Notes under the pieces: generated by a model
Database searches by the model: none
What the model saw: only the letters and a program-made list of their open reading frames with translations
Told to the model about the DNA's origin: nothing
Translations under genes and position numbers: made by a program
Origin: DATKZM01 sp035527975
Lineage (GTDB): Bacteria > Pseudomonadota > Alphaproteobacteria > JAPULJ01
Length of the DNA: 64,000 nucleotides
NCBI GenBank assembly: GCA_035527975.1
Contig: DATKZM010000034.1
Span: 21,661 to 85,660, forward strand
Reading direction: 5' to 3'
In this document: one piece after another, positions 17,509 to 28,567 of the stretch
Layout of the letters: each line of letters begins with the position of its first letter
How positions within the stretch are numbered: the first letter of the stretch is position 1

Positions 17509-18527
17509 ATACCACCGCCCCGAACGCGGCCTCCCCGAGCGCCGCCTCGAAACCGCTCCTCAAGGTCGAGGGTCTGAAGACCTGGTTCCCGGTGCGCTCG
17601 GGCGTGCTGCAAAGGGTCGATCGCTGGATCCGCGCGGTCGACGGCGTCGACCTTGATATCCCGCAAGGCCAGACGCTGGCGCTGGTCGGCGAATCGGGCT
17701 GCGGCAAGACCACGGTCGGCCGTTCGATCCTGCGCTTGGAACACGCCCGCGCCGGCCGAGTGCTCTACAAGGACACCGATCTCCTGGCGCTCTCCCGGGC
17801 GGCCATGCGCCCCTACCGCCAGGCGATACAGATCGTCTTTCAGGACCCGACCTCGTCGCTCGATCCACGCATGACCGTCCGCGATGCGATCGCCGAGGGG
17901 CTGCGGTCGTTCAATATCTGCGCCAGCACCGCCGAACGCACCGAGCGCGTCGCTGAGCTGATGACCATGGTGCGCCTCGATCCCGACCATATGTGGCGCT
18001 ATCCGCACGAGTTTTCCGGCGGCCAGAAGCAGCGCATCTGCATCGCGCGGGCGCTTGCGGTCGAACCAAAGCTCTTGATCTGCGACGAGTCGGTCTCCGC
18101 CCTCGATGTCTCGATCCAGGCCCAGATCCTCAACCTGCTCGGCGAGCTGCAGAAAAAACTCGGGCTTACCTATCTCTTCATCACCCACGATCTGGGTGTG
18201 GTCGGCCATATCGCCGACCGGGTCGCGGTGATGTATCTCGGCCAGATCGTCGAAACCGGCGACGTGAGCGAGATCTTCGAGACGCCGAAGCATCCCTATA
18301 CGAAGGCGCTGCTGGGCTCGGTGCCGCGCCTTGACCTCGACCAACGCGGATCGCTCGCGAGCGCGCCGGGCGACCCGCCCGACCCCGCCAACCCGCCCCC
18401 GGGCTGCCGTTTTCACACGCGCTGCCCGGAGGTTTTCGCGCCTTGTGCGGAGACCCCGCCGGCGCTGATCGAGGCCGACGGCCGCCTCTGCCGTTGCCAT
18501 CTCTATGATTCGGCGATCAATCGCTAA
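17505..18527 (+). CDS. ABC importer ATP-binding protein, DppF/OppF type
   Basis: A 340-residue ATPase completing the importer. Walker A is GESGCGKTT, the signature is FSGGQKQRICIA, Walker B is LLICDESVSALD, and the C-terminal CRFHTRCPEVFAPC motif is that of OppF/DppF. The insertion between domains (LQRVDRWIRAVDGVDLDIP) is typical of the F subunit, which binds the core through LKTWFPVRSG. It overlaps the D-type ATPase by four bases (ATGA). It is the last gene of the operon; a DUF4164 gene follows after about 100 bp. Confidence 0.93.
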   Translation: MNTTAPNAASPSAASKPLLKVEGLKTWFPVRSGVLQRVDRWIRAVDGVDLDIPQGQTLALVGESGCGKTTVGRSILRLEHARAGRVLYKDTDLLALSRAAMRPYRQAIQIVFQDPTSSLDPRMTVRDAIAEGLRSFNICASTAERTERVAELMTMVRLDPDHMWRYPHEFSGGQKQRICIARALAVEPKLLICDESVSALDVSIQAQILNLLGELQKKLGLTYLFITHDLGVVGHIADRVAVMYLGQIVETGDVSEIFETPKHPYTKALLGSVPRLDLDQRGSLASAPGDPPDPANPPPGCRFHTRCPEVFAPCAETPPALIEADGRLCRCHLYDSAINR

Positions 18528-18623
18528 GTTAGGGCCCAACTCGGTTGACGCGCCTGCGCTCCGGCCCCTATGCTTGGGGTTAGGGAAGGCAAGCAACTCG
18601 CCGCATTGACAGCAGAAAAACCG

Positions 18624-18848
18624 ATGTCGTTGCTCGACTCCGCGCAAAGACGGCTGGAAGAGGCCGTGGACCGCTTAGATGCGGCGATCAAGGCCAATGG
18701 ACGCCCGGACGGCGCCGATTCCGCGGCATTGCAGGAAGAAGTAGCCAGCCTCCGTCGTCAAAACGAGGCGCTCGCGAACTCCAAACATCAGGTCTCCTCG
18801 CGCCTCGATGGCGCCATCACCAACATCCGCTCGGTCCTGGAGGCCTGA
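18624..18848 (+). CDS. DUF4164 coiled-coil protein
   Basis: A 74-residue coiled-coil protein (LLDSAQRRLEEAVDRLDAAIK, then LQEEVASLRRQNEALANSK) immediately upstream of zapA, a constant arrangement in Alphaproteobacteria. Its role is unknown; the tight pairing with zapA suggests a link to cell division. I chose the ATG at 18624 because related proteins start just before the first heptad. An in-frame ATG at 18570 would add 18 residues including GVREGKQLAALTAEKP. Confidence 0.75.
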   Translation: MSLLDSAQRRLEEAVDRLDAAIKANGRPDGADSAALQEEVASLRRQNEALANSKHQVSSRLDGAITNIRSVLEA

Positions 18849-18854
18849 ACGTCC

Positions 18855-19193
18855 ATGGGCCAGGTTGCCATCTCCATCAACGGCCAGAACTACCAGATCA
18901 CCTGCGATGACGGGCAGGAGGAGCATCTGCGCTCGCTGGCCCAGATCGTCGACTCGCGGGTCGAGGAGCTGGTGTCGGCCGTCGGCCAGGTCGGCGATAT
19001 GCGGCTTCTTGTGATGGCGAGCCTGCTGCTCGCCGACGAGGTCGCGGAAACCAAGGAAGAAGTCGACGCGATGCGCGCTACGGCCGCCGAGGCCGACCGG
19101 ACCGCCCCGCTTGCCGAAGCGCAGCTTGCCAACGGTTTCGAGGCGCTGGCCGCGCGGATCGAAACGATCGCCGCAAGCTTGGAGCAATCGTAG
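18855..19193 (+). CDS. zapA: cell division protein ZapA
   Basis: A 112-residue protein. An N-terminal globular part (GQVAISINGQNYQITCDDGQ, then LRSLAQIVDSRVEEL) is followed by a long dimerising helix (about 45-110). ZapA binds FtsZ and promotes bundling of protofilaments in the Z ring. It lies 6 bp after the DUF4164 gene. In many relatives a 6S RNA gene lies between zapA and the formyl-THF cyclo-ligase gene, but here only 62 bp separate them. Confidence 0.92.
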   Translation: MGQVAISINGQNYQITCDDGQEEHLRSLAQIVDSRVEELVSAVGQVGDMRLLVMASLLLADEVAETKEEVDAMRATAAEADRTAPLAEAQLANGFEALAARIETIAASLEQS

Positions 19194-19255
19194 TTCCCCG
19201 CCTCGCCCGCCACGCGGATTTATCGGCGCTGCCTCCAATCGAAATCGAAACCCCT

Positions 19256-19888
19256 GTGAGCACCGCAACCGCGCCCGCCGATCCACGCCATGACAAGCGG
19301 GAGCTGCGCGCCCTTGCGCGCGGTCGCCGTGCCGATGCGCATGCGGCGCTTGGTACGGCTGCCGGCACGCAACTCAGAGACATCGCGCTCGCCGCGCTGA
19401 CCGTTGAGCGTGACGCCGTCATCGGCAGCTATTGGCCGTTTCGCGACGAGATCGATAGCGCGCCCCTGCTCCGCGCCCTGCATGAAGCCGGCCACCCGGT
19501 CGGCCTGCCGGTCGTCGCTGGCCCCGGAAAGGACGGCAAGCCGCGGCCGATGACCTTCCGGCCGTGGCGACCGGGCATGCGTCTTGCCAAGGGCCGTCTG
19601 GGCGAGCCCACGCTGCCGCCCGACGCCGATTATGGTGCCGGCGACCTTGTGCCAACGCTGCTCCTCGTTCCGCTTCTGGCCTTCGACCGGCGCGGCTACC
19701 GGATCGGCTATGGCGGCGGGAATTTCGATGCCACCATCGCCCATCTGCGCGCGGCCGGCGCGCTGACCACGGTCGGCGTTGCCTACAGCGACCAGGAGGT
19801 CGACGCCGTGCCCATCGAGCCGCACGACGAAGCGCTCGACTGGATCGTCACCGAGCGCGAGGCCATTCGCATCGGCGCGGCCGGCTGA
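19256..19888 (+). CDS. 5-formyltetrahydrofolate cyclo-ligase
   Basis: A 210-residue enzyme that uses ATP to convert 5-formyl-THF to 5,10-methenyl-THF. KRELRALARGRR near the start and the C-terminal LLAFDRRGYRIGYGGGNFD motif (substrate and ATP binding) are the family signature. The start is GTG at 19256. The next gene starts at the last base of its stop codon (tgATG), so the two are coupled. The order zapA - cyclo-ligase - ymdB - yebC is conserved in the class. Confidence 0.93.
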   Translation: MSTATAPADPRHDKRELRALARGRRADAHAALGTAAGTQLRDIALAALTVERDAVIGSYWPFRDEIDSAPLLRALHEAGHPVGLPVVAGPGKDGKPRPMTFRPWRPGMRLAKGRLGEPTLPPDADYGAGDLVPTLLLVPLLAFDRRGYRIGYGGGNFDATIAHLRAAGALTTVGVAYSDQEVDAVPIEPHDEALDWIVTEREAIRIGAAG

Positions 19889-20703
19889 TGCGCATCCTTT
19901 ATTTCGGCGATGTCGTCGGTCGCAGTGGGCGCGAGGCGGTGCTCGCGCGCGCGCCTGAGCTTCGCGAGCGCCTGAAAATCGATTTCATGATGGCGTGCGG
20001 CGAGAATGCCGCCTCCGGCTTCGGCATCACAGGCAAGATCTGCGAGGCGTTCTATGCCGCCGGCATCGACTGCATCACGCTGGGTAATCACGCCTGGGAC
20101 CAGCGCGAGATCATCGGCTATATCGACGGCGACCCCAAACTGCTGCGCCCGGCGAACTACCCCAATGGCACGCCCGGCCGCGGCGTCGCCGTATTCGATG
20201 CGCCGGGCGGCCGCAAGGTCCTGGTGATCCAGTTGATGACCCGGCTCTTCATGGACCCGCTGGACGATCCGTTTCCGATCCTAAGCGAAGTGCTGAAGAC
20301 GCACCGCCTGGGCCATGCGGTCGACGCGATCGTGGTCGACTTGCACGGCGAGGCGACCAGCGAGAAGATGGCGCTCGGCCACCACGCCGATGGCCGCGCC
20401 TCGATGGCGGTGGGCACCCACACTCATGTGCCGACGGCGGACACCATGATCATGCCCGGCGGCACCGCCTACCAATCGGATATCGGCATGTGCGGCGATT
20501 ACGATTCGGTGATCGGGATGAAAAAGGAAATCGCGCTTGCCCGTTTCACCCGCAAGATGCCGGGCGAGCGCCTGGCCCCCGCCGACGGCGAGGCGACGGT
20601 GTGCGCGGTCCTGGTTGAGACCGACGACCGGACGGGGCTTGCCAATTCGATCGCCCCGGTGCGCCTCGGCGGCCGCCTGCCCGAGGCGATGCCGGAGCTA
20701 TAG
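19888..20703 (+). CDS. YmdB-family (TIGR00282) metallophosphoesterase
   Basis: A 271-residue enzyme of the YmdB/DR1281 family, dinuclear-metal phosphodiesterases reported to act on 2',3'-cyclic nucleotides. Metal-binding motifs are FGDVVGRSGR, CGENAASGFG, LGNHAWD, DLHGEATSEK and VGTHTHVPTAD, all intact. The ATG overlaps the upstream stop by one base. It is cytoplasmic. The folate-linked neighbour may be incidental, since this pairing is simply conserved in Alphaproteobacteria. Confidence 0.9.
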   Translation: MRILYFGDVVGRSGREAVLARAPELRERLKIDFMMACGENAASGFGITGKICEAFYAAGIDCITLGNHAWDQREIIGYIDGDPKLLRPANYPNGTPGRGVAVFDAPGGRKVLVIQLMTRLFMDPLDDPFPILSEVLKTHRLGHAVDAIVVDLHGEATSEKMALGHHADGRASMAVGTHTHVPTADTMIMPGGTAYQSDIGMCGDYDSVIGMKKEIALARFTRKMPGERLAPADGEATVCAVLVETDDRTGLANSIAPVRLGGRLPEAMPEL

Positions 20704-20790
20704 CCTTTCGCGCTTCCCGCCGATTGCCGTGGTTTCCTTCAATCCCCTATAGTCGCGCCTCGTCACGGCCACGCAGTTTGGGAGAACGCG

Positions 20791-21027
20791 ATGGGAGGTT
20801 TCCTGGCCTTCCGGCGCATGGTGACGCCGCTCATCATCCAGATCGTCTTCTGGGTCGGCATCGCGTTCTGCCTCATCTTCGGGCTGCTCGCCATGGTGAA
20901 CTCGCGCGGCCAATTGCTTGCGATCATTTACGGATTGGTCCTGGTGCTGATCGGCCCGATCTTCGTGCGCGTCATCTGCGAGATGATCATCACCCTGTTC
21001 CGCATCGAAGAGAACACGCGGTCCTGA
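20791..21027 (+). CDS. DUF4282 small membrane protein
   Basis: A 78-residue protein: a short FLAFRRMVTPLIIQ start, two membrane helices (about 14-37 and 44-64) and a cytoplasmic end (MIITLFRIEENTRS). This is the DUF4282 pattern. The function is unknown. GGGAGAACGCG upstream of the ATG serves as ribosome binding site. It stands between ymdB and yebC, which are otherwise neighbours in many relatives. Confidence 0.8.
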   Translation: MGGFLAFRRMVTPLIIQIVFWVGIAFCLIFGLLAMVNSRGQLLAIIYGLVLVLIGPIFVRVICEMIITLFRIEENTRS

Positions 21028-21116
21028 TCTGCCGGACGGTGCCATGGGCGGCGAAGGATGCTATAGACCGCGGCCACGGGCGATCCCCCACAATCCTGCA
21101 TTAAGCGACGAAAACG

Positions 21117-21866
21117 ATGGCCGGCCATTCCCAATTCAAGAACATCATGTACCGCAAGGGCGCGCAGGACAAAAAGCGCGCCCAGCAATTCGCCCGCCTG
21201 TCGCGCGAGATCATCGTTGCCGCCAAGGACGGCGGCGGTGACCCCGACGCAAATTCGCGTTTGCGCGGCGCGGTCGCCTCGGCGCGCGCCGCCAATATGC
21301 CAAAGGACAATATCGAGCGCGCCATCAAAAAAGCCATCGGCGGCGGCGACGAGGAAAACTATGTGGAAGTCCGCTACGAGGGGTATGGGCCGGGCGGCGT
21401 GGCGGTCATCATCGAGGCACTGACCGACAACAGGAACCGTACCGCCTCGGAAGTCCGCTCGGCTTTTTCCAAATTCGGTGGCTCGCTCGGCGAGACCGGC
21501 AGCGTCGCCTTCATGTTCGAGCACGTCGGCGCCATCGCCTATCCGGCAGGCGCCGCCTCATCCGATGCCATGTTCGAGGCCGCGCTCGAGGCCGGCGCCA
21601 GTGATGTCGAATCGGGCGCTTCGGGACATGAGGTGACGTGTTCGCCCGACGATCTGCATGCCGTGCGCGAGGCGCTCGAGGCGCGTTTCGGCACCCCCGA
21701 TAGCGCCGATCTCACCTGGAAGCCCAGCACCACCACCGCGCTCGACGAGGACACGGCCGGCGCATTGTTCAAGCTCCTGGAGGCGCTCGACGATAGCGAC
21801 GACGTGCAGCGCATCGCCGCCAATTTCGACGTATCGGACGAAATCATGAGCAAGCTCAGCGCCTGA
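21117..21866 (+). CDS. yebC: YebC/PmpR-family protein
   Basis: A 249-residue protein beginning MAGHSQFKNIMYRKGAQDKKR, the near-invariant YebC start, with the three-domain alpha/beta layout (for example NMPKDNIERAIKKA and YGPGGVAVIIEALTDNRNRT). Family members have been described as transcription regulators and more recently as translation factors relieving polyproline stalling. It lies upstream of ruvC, as in most proteobacteria, although here a thioesterase and a divergent kinase intervene. Confidence 0.95.
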   Translation: MAGHSQFKNIMYRKGAQDKKRAQQFARLSREIIVAAKDGGGDPDANSRLRGAVASARAANMPKDNIERAIKKAIGGGDEENYVEVRYEGYGPGGVAVIIEALTDNRNRTASEVRSAFSKFGGSLGETGSVAFMFEHVGAIAYPAGAASSDAMFEAALEAGASDVESGASGHEVTCSPDDLHAVREALEARFGTPDSADLTWKPSTTTALDEDTAGALFKLLEALDDSDDVQRIAANFDVSDEIMSKLSA

Positions 21867-21928
21867 GGCTGGCCCAATTACACGCCGTTCGCGCGCGACG
21901 GGCGCGCGGCCGGCGCCTTCCCGGGGGG

Positions 21929-22354
21929 ATGCAATTGAACATCTACAAGACCACCATCAAGGTCGAGTGGGCGCATTGCGATGCCGCCGGTATCGTCTTC
22001 TACCCGCACTTCTACACCTGGTTCGACCAGGCGACCGAACGCCTCTTCTCGGCCAACAACCTGTCGTATCCCGAGATCGACCGCGACTTCGATTCCAACG
22101 GCATGCCGCTGCTGGAGACCGGCGCCAAATATTCCAATGCCTGCCGCCTGGGCGACCTGCTCGAACTGGAAAGCTGGGTCGATGAGTGGTCGGACAAGAC
22201 ATATCTGGTCAAGCACAAGCTGACCCATGCCGATGGCCGGCCGGCGCTGGAAGGCTTTGAGCGGCGGGTCTGGGTCAAGCGCGACCCGGACAGGCCGGTC
22301 GGTATCCGTGCCGTCCCGGTCCCCGAAGAGGTGAAAGCCCGCTTCGTCGACTGA
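21929..22354 (+). CDS. 4HBT-type acyl-CoA thioesterase
   Basis: A 141-residue hotdog-fold protein. VEWAHCDAAGIVFYPHFYTWFD contains the catalytic aspartate region of the Pseudomonas-type 4-hydroxybenzoyl-CoA thioesterase (D followed by AAGIVFYP). The C-terminus (FERRVWVKRDPDRPVGIRAVPVP) also matches that subgroup rather than YbgC. No aromatic-degradation genes are adjacent, so the true acyl-CoA substrate is open. The start at 21929 follows GGGGGG. A second, Tol-linked hotdog protein (ybgC) is at 27.2 kb. Confidence 0.87.
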   Translation: MQLNIYKTTIKVEWAHCDAAGIVFYPHFYTWFDQATERLFSANNLSYPEIDRDFDSNGMPLLETGAKYSNACRLGDLLELESWVDEWSDKTYLVKHKLTHADGRPALEGFERRVWVKRDPDRPVGIRAVPVPEEVKARFVD

Positions 22355-22367
22355 ACGGCAGCTGCAG

Positions 22368-24695
<2,328 letters not shown>

Positions 24696-24993
24696 ATGGA
24701 CGAGCGCTTTCTCGGAACATTGAAGTTCCGGCCGTGGCTACAACCGCCCTATATGGCCCCATTAGTGTCAAATATTCGGTTAAGCGGCCGTGCCGAACCG
24801 CCACTGCCCTATTACCGACAAATTGCCGGCTAGAGTGGGGCCAGAGCCGTAGGCTATTAGGAAATGTCCCCACTACTCCCACAAGATATGGTATTGACTT
24901 GATGCTCGAACCTCACGATTTTGGGGCTCGCGCGTTTTATCGTGCACCTTCCCCGCGCACGGGAGCCCGCATGCGAAAGAGTTTGTTCTGGCT
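24696..24993. other. 298-bp intergenic region between divergent kinase and ruvC
   Basis: More A/T rich than its surroundings. I see no gene, RNA structure or strong terminator here; it presumably carries the divergent promoters of the histidine kinase and the ruvCAB-tol run. Confidence 0.5.
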
Positions 24994-25536
24994 ATGATCC
25001 TGCTCGGCCTCGATCCCGGACTGCGCCGCACCGGCTGGGGCGTCATTGCGGTGGACGGCAACCGGCTGCGTCATATCGCCAGCGGTACCGTCGCCAGCGA
25101 CCCGGCAGCCCCCATCGCGCAGCGCCTGGTGGTCCTTCATGAGGGAGTCGTGGCGGCCATCGAAAGCCACCGGCCGGACGAGGCGGCGATCGAGGAGACA
25201 TTCGTCAACCGCAATCCGGCCTCCGCCCTCAAACTTGGCCTGGCCCGGGGCGTGGTGCTGCTGGCGCCGGCGCGCGCCGGGCTTCCGGTCGCCGAGTACG
25301 CCGCCAACCGCGTCAAGAAAGCGCTGGTCGGCGCAGGACACGCGCAGAAACAGCAGATCGCGGCCATGATCAACGTTCTGTTGCCCGATGCCAGGCCCGC
25401 CGGGCCCGACGCCGCCGATGCTCTCGCCGTCGCCATCTGCCATGCCCATTACCGCAACACGCCCGCCGCGCGTCTCGAGGCGCTTGCCGCCAGTGCGGCA
25501 GGCGCTGGTGGGTCTGGCGCAGGTAGCCATCCATGA
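24994..25536 (+). CDS. ruvC: Holliday junction resolvase RuvC
   Basis: A 180-residue endonuclease cutting Holliday junctions symmetrically. The catalytic acidic residues sit in LGLDPGLRRTGWG (Asp7), AIEETFVNRNP (Glu66-67 region) and DAADALAVAICH (two Asp near residue 140). The Gly/Ser-rich C-terminal tail is longer than usual and probably disordered. It overlaps ruvA by four bases. Confidence 0.97.
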   Translation: MILLGLDPGLRRTGWGVIAVDGNRLRHIASGTVASDPAAPIAQRLVVLHEGVVAAIESHRPDEAAIEETFVNRNPASALKLGLARGVVLLAPARAGLPVAEYAANRVKKALVGAGHAQKQQIAAMINVLLPDARPAGPDAADALAVAICHAHYRNTPAARLEALAASAAGAGGSGAGSHP

Positions 25537-26144
25537 TCGCCTCGCTCACCGGCACCCTCGCCGCCACCGACGTAGACCAGGCCGTGGTCGATGTCGGCGG
25601 CGTCGGCTATCTCGTTTTCGCCTCGCGCCGCACGCTTGACGGCCTGCCATCGGTCGGTGAGGCGGTGCGGCTGCTGGTCGAGACCCATGTGCGCGAGGAC
25701 CACATCCATCTCTACGGCTTTCTCGACGAGGGCGAGCGGCGCTGGTTCCGCACGCTGATGACGGTCCAGGGCGTGGGCGCGCGGGTGGCGCTCGCGATCC
25801 TGTCGGTGCTGGCGCCCGACGAGATCCTCCGCGCCATCGCCGCCCAGGACAAGGCCGCGGTGTCGCGCGCCGACGGGGTCGGGACCAAGCTTGCCGTTCG
25901 CATCGTCACCGAGCTCAAGGACAAGGCCGGCGAGATCGCCTTGGGCCAGGTCGCCAGGATCGGGCCGGCCGCCGCCCTGCCCGGCCGCACCGGACCGACG
26001 GCCGACGCCGTCTCAGCGCTGGTCAATCTCGGCTACGGCCGCTCCGAAGCGTTTGGCGCGATTGCCGAGGCCGCGCGCGCCGGCGGCGCGAGCGCCAGCG
26101 TCGAAGCGCTGGTCAAGGCGGGTCTGAAGGAGCTGGGCGCGTGA
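25533..26144 (+). CDS. ruvA: Holliday junction DNA helicase subunit RuvA
   Basis: A 203-residue protein. An OB-fold domain I (MIASLTGTLAATDVDQAVVDVGGVGY), a HhH domain II (VQGVGARVALAILSVL and ADGVGTKLAVRIVTELKDK) and a flexible link lead to domain III (VSALVNLGYGRSEAF), which contacts RuvB. The tetramer holds the four-way junction open while RuvB drives branch migration. ATGA overlaps join it to ruvC and ruvB. Confidence 0.97.
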   Translation: MIASLTGTLAATDVDQAVVDVGGVGYLVFASRRTLDGLPSVGEAVRLLVETHVREDHIHLYGFLDEGERRWFRTLMTVQGVGARVALAILSVLAPDEILRAIAAQDKAAVSRADGVGTKLAVRIVTELKDKAGEIALGQVARIGPAAALPGRTGPTADAVSALVNLGYGRSEAFGAIAEAARAGGASASVEALVKAGLKELGA

Positions 26145-27208
26145 GCGGCGACGCCCCGAACCTGCGCACGGTCGATCCCGCGGCCGAGCCCGAAGACACG
26201 CTGGACACGACGATCCGGCCCCAGAGCTTCGATGAGTTCGTCGGCCAGGATGCCTTGCGCCGCAACCTGCGTATCTTCATCCAAGCTGCACGCAGCCGCG
26301 GTGAAGCTCTTGATCATACGCTATTTTTCGGTCCACCCGGATTGGGCAAAACAACGCTCGCCCAGATCGTCGCCCGCGAGCTCGGCGTCGGCTTCCGCGC
26401 CACTTCCGGCCCGGTGATCGCGCGCGCCGGCGACCTCGCCGCGATCCTCACCAACCTCGAAGCGCGCGATGTCCTCTTCATCGACGAGATCCACCGGCTC
26501 AATCCGGCGGTGGAGGAGATCCTCTATCCCGCGATGGAAGACTTCCAGCTCGATCTGGTCATCGGCGAAGGTCCGGCGGCGCGTTCCATCCGCATCGATC
26601 TGCCGCCCTTCACCCTGGTCGGCGCGACGACGCGCTCGGGCCTCATCACCAACCCTTTGCGCGAGCGTTTCGGCATCCCCCAGCGCCTTGAGTATTACGC
26701 GCCCAAGGACCTTGAGGCGATCGTGCTGCGCGGCGCCCGCGTGCTCAATACCGCGCTCACCCAGGAAGGCGCCGCGGAGATTGCGCGTCGCTCGCGCGGC
26801 ACGCCGCGCGTCGCCGGGCGGCTGCTGCGCCGGGTGCGTGATTTCGCCGCGGTCGCGGGGGTGCTGGAAATCGGCCGCGATGAAGCCGACCACGCCCTCA
26901 CCCAGCTTGAAGTCGACCGCGCCGGGCTCGACGCCATGGACCGGCGCTATCTTAGTTGCATTGCGGAGAATTACGGCGGCGGGCCGGTCGGCGTCGACAC
27001 GCTTGCGGCGGCGCTTTCCGAAGCCCGCGACATGCTGGAGGAAGTCATCGAGCCCTATTTGATCCAGCAGGCGCTGATCCAGCGCACGCCGCGCGGACGC
27101 ATAGTCGGCGACGGGGGATACCGGGCGCTTGGCCTCACGCCGCCGCCGCACTCACAAAGGCAGTACAACCTGCTCGAGGACGAGATCGAGACCGCCGATG
27201 AACGTTGA
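26141..27208 (+). CDS. ruvB: Holliday junction branch-migration ATPase RuvB
   Basis: A 355-residue AAA+ motor. Walker A is FFGPPGLGKTTLA, Walker B is VLFIDEIHRL, sensor 1 lies in LVGATTRSG, the arginine finger region is NPLRERFGI, and sensor 2 is GTPRVAGRLLRRVRDF; the C-terminal winged helix ends at QRQYNLLE. It has a slightly extended acidic N-terminus. GTG or ATG overlap with ruvA shows coupling; ybgC begins inside its 3' end. Confidence 0.97.
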   Translation: MSGDAPNLRTVDPAAEPEDTLDTTIRPQSFDEFVGQDALRRNLRIFIQAARSRGEALDHTLFFGPPGLGKTTLAQIVARELGVGFRATSGPVIARAGDLAAILTNLEARDVLFIDEIHRLNPAVEEILYPAMEDFQLDLVIGEGPAARSIRIDLPPFTLVGATTRSGLITNPLRERFGIPQRLEYYAPKDLEAIVLRGARVLNTALTQEGAAEIARRSRGTPRVAGRLLRRVRDFAAVAGVLEIGRDEADHALTQLEVDRAGLDAMDRRYLSCIAENYGGGPVGVDTLAAALSEARDMLEEVIEPYLIQQALIQRTPRGRIVGDGGYRALGLTPPPHSQRQYNLLEDEIETADER

Positions 27209-27692
27209 GGCCACACCAGGATCGAAGCCTGGATCGGGGCCGGGATCGGGCTGGACGAATGAGACCGACGGCGTCCATGTCTTCCCGATCCGGGTCTACT
27301 ACGAGGATACCGACGCCCTGGGCATCGTATACTACGTCAACTACTTGAAGTTTGCCGAGCGCGCCCGTACAGAGATGCTGCGCCTACGCGGTCACGATCA
27401 GTACGATCTGCTGGCCGAACAGGGTGTCGGCTTCACCGTGCGGCGTTGCGAGGTCGACTACCACGCCCCGGCGCGGCTCGACGATGTTCTTCAGGTTCAA
27501 TCGAGCCTCGTCGCAATGCGTGGCGCGAGCCTGAATCTTAATCAAACGTTAATGCGTGATGAGGTCTTACTCGCGCAACTGAAACTTCGGATCGCCTGCA
27601 TTGATGCCGCCGGCAAGGCGTTGCGGGTACCGGACCAAATAAGGGCGCTTTTTGAACCTACCGGTGACAACCGGAGGGATGGGTCGGAGTAA
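27198..27692 (+). CDS. ybgC: Tol-Pal associated acyl-CoA thioesterase YbgC
   Basis: A 164-residue hotdog thioesterase. VYYEDTDALGIVYYVNYLKFAER contains the catalytic Asp, and VRRCEVDYHAPARLDD matches the YbgC subgroup. A 20-residue Gly/Pro/Ser-rich start (GSKPGSGPGSG) is extra to the family. The ATG at 27198 lies inside the last codons of ruvB (11-bp overlap). It is the first gene of the tol-pal operon, where YbgC is thought to act on acyl-CoA or acyl-ACP in phospholipid metabolism. Confidence 0.93.
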   Translation: MNVEATPGSKPGSGPGSGWTNETDGVHVFPIRVYYEDTDALGIVYYVNYLKFAERARTEMLRLRGHDQYDLLAEQGVGFTVRRCEVDYHAPARLDDVLQVQSSLVAMRGASLNLNQTLMRDEVLLAQLKLRIACIDAAGKALRVPDQIRALFEPTGDNRRDGSE

Positions 27693-27694
27693 CG

Positions 27695-28567
27695 ATGGAC
27701 TTACAGTTTCAGTTTTTCTCCTTGATCGATTGGGCCGGCCAAAGCTGGAGCATGGTCGCCAATAGCGGCGTCGAGCTGCTTGCCCAGGCAACGACCGGGG
27801 GCGCCGGCACCGCCGGGGGAACCGCGACCGGCGGCGCCACGGCGATCGAGGGCGTCAATATCGGCACCTCGAAGGGACCCATCGACCTTTCCGTCTGGGG
27901 CATGTTCGTCAACGCCGACATCATCGTGAAGGCGGTTATCATCGTCTTGCTGGGCGCATCGTTCTGGAGTTGGGCTATCATCTTCGAGAAGCTGATCCAG
28001 GTGCGCGCCGCCAATCGGCGCTCCAGCAAATTCGAGGATTCGTTCTGGTCCGGCGGCTCGGTCGACGAGCTTTACGAGCGGGTCGGTCAGCGCCCGACCG
28101 ATCCGATGTCGGCGATGTTCACCTCTGCCATGCGCGAGTGGAAGCGCTCAACGGGCAACGGCAAGAAGCTACGCAGCTCGGCGGAGAACATGTCGCTCCA
28201 GGACCGCGTCGAGCGGGTCATGAACGTGACGCTCAGCCGCGAGATGGAACGCCTCGAGCGCTGGCTCGGCTTCCTTGCTTCGGTGGGCGCCACCGCACCC
28301 TTCATCGGCCTCTTCGGCACGGTCTGGGGCATCATGAACGCCTTTTCGGCGATCGCGGTGCAGAAGAACACCAACCTTGCGGTCGTCGCCCCCGGCATCG
28401 CCGAGGCGTTGCTGGCAACTGCGCTCGGCCTCGTCGCGGCGATCCCCGCCGTGGTCGGCTTCAACAAATTCTCCAACGATCTCGGCCGCTACGCCATTCG
28501 CCTTGAGGGTTTTTCCGGCGAATTCGGCGCCATCATGTCGCGTCAGATCGAGGAGGAGACCCGGTAA
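27695..28567 (+). CDS. tolQ: Tol-Pal proton-channel subunit TolQ
   Basis: A 290-residue three-helix inner-membrane protein. Helix 1 is at about 88-110 (VKAVIIVLLGASFWSWAIIFEKL), helix 2 at about 192-213 (LASVGATAPFIGLFGTVWGIM) and helix 3 at about 226-250. These carry the conserved GLFGTVWGIMNAF pore signature. With TolR it converts proton motive force into movement of TolA during outer-membrane constriction. A Gly/Thr/Ala-rich N-terminal extension of about 60 residues precedes the usual DLSVWGMF start. It overlaps tolR by one base (taATG). Confidence 0.95.
   Translation: MDLQFQFFSLIDWAGQSWSMVANSGVELLAQATTGGAGTAGGTATGGATAIEGVNIGTSKGPIDLSVWGMFVNADIIVKAVIIVLLGASFWSWAIIFEKLIQVRAANRRSSKFEDSFWSGGSVDELYERVGQRPTDPMSAMFTSAMREWKRSTGNGKKLRSSAENMSLQDRVERVMNVTLSREMERLERWLGFLASVGATAPFIGLFGTVWGIMNAFSAIAVQKNTNLAVVAPGIAEALLATALGLVAAIPAVVGFNKFSNDLGRYAIRLEGFSGEFGAIMSRQIEEETR

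Noticed and set aside
19194..19255. 6S RNA gene at its usual place
   Set aside because: The 62-bp gap is too short, and the flanking coding sequences are firmly supported.
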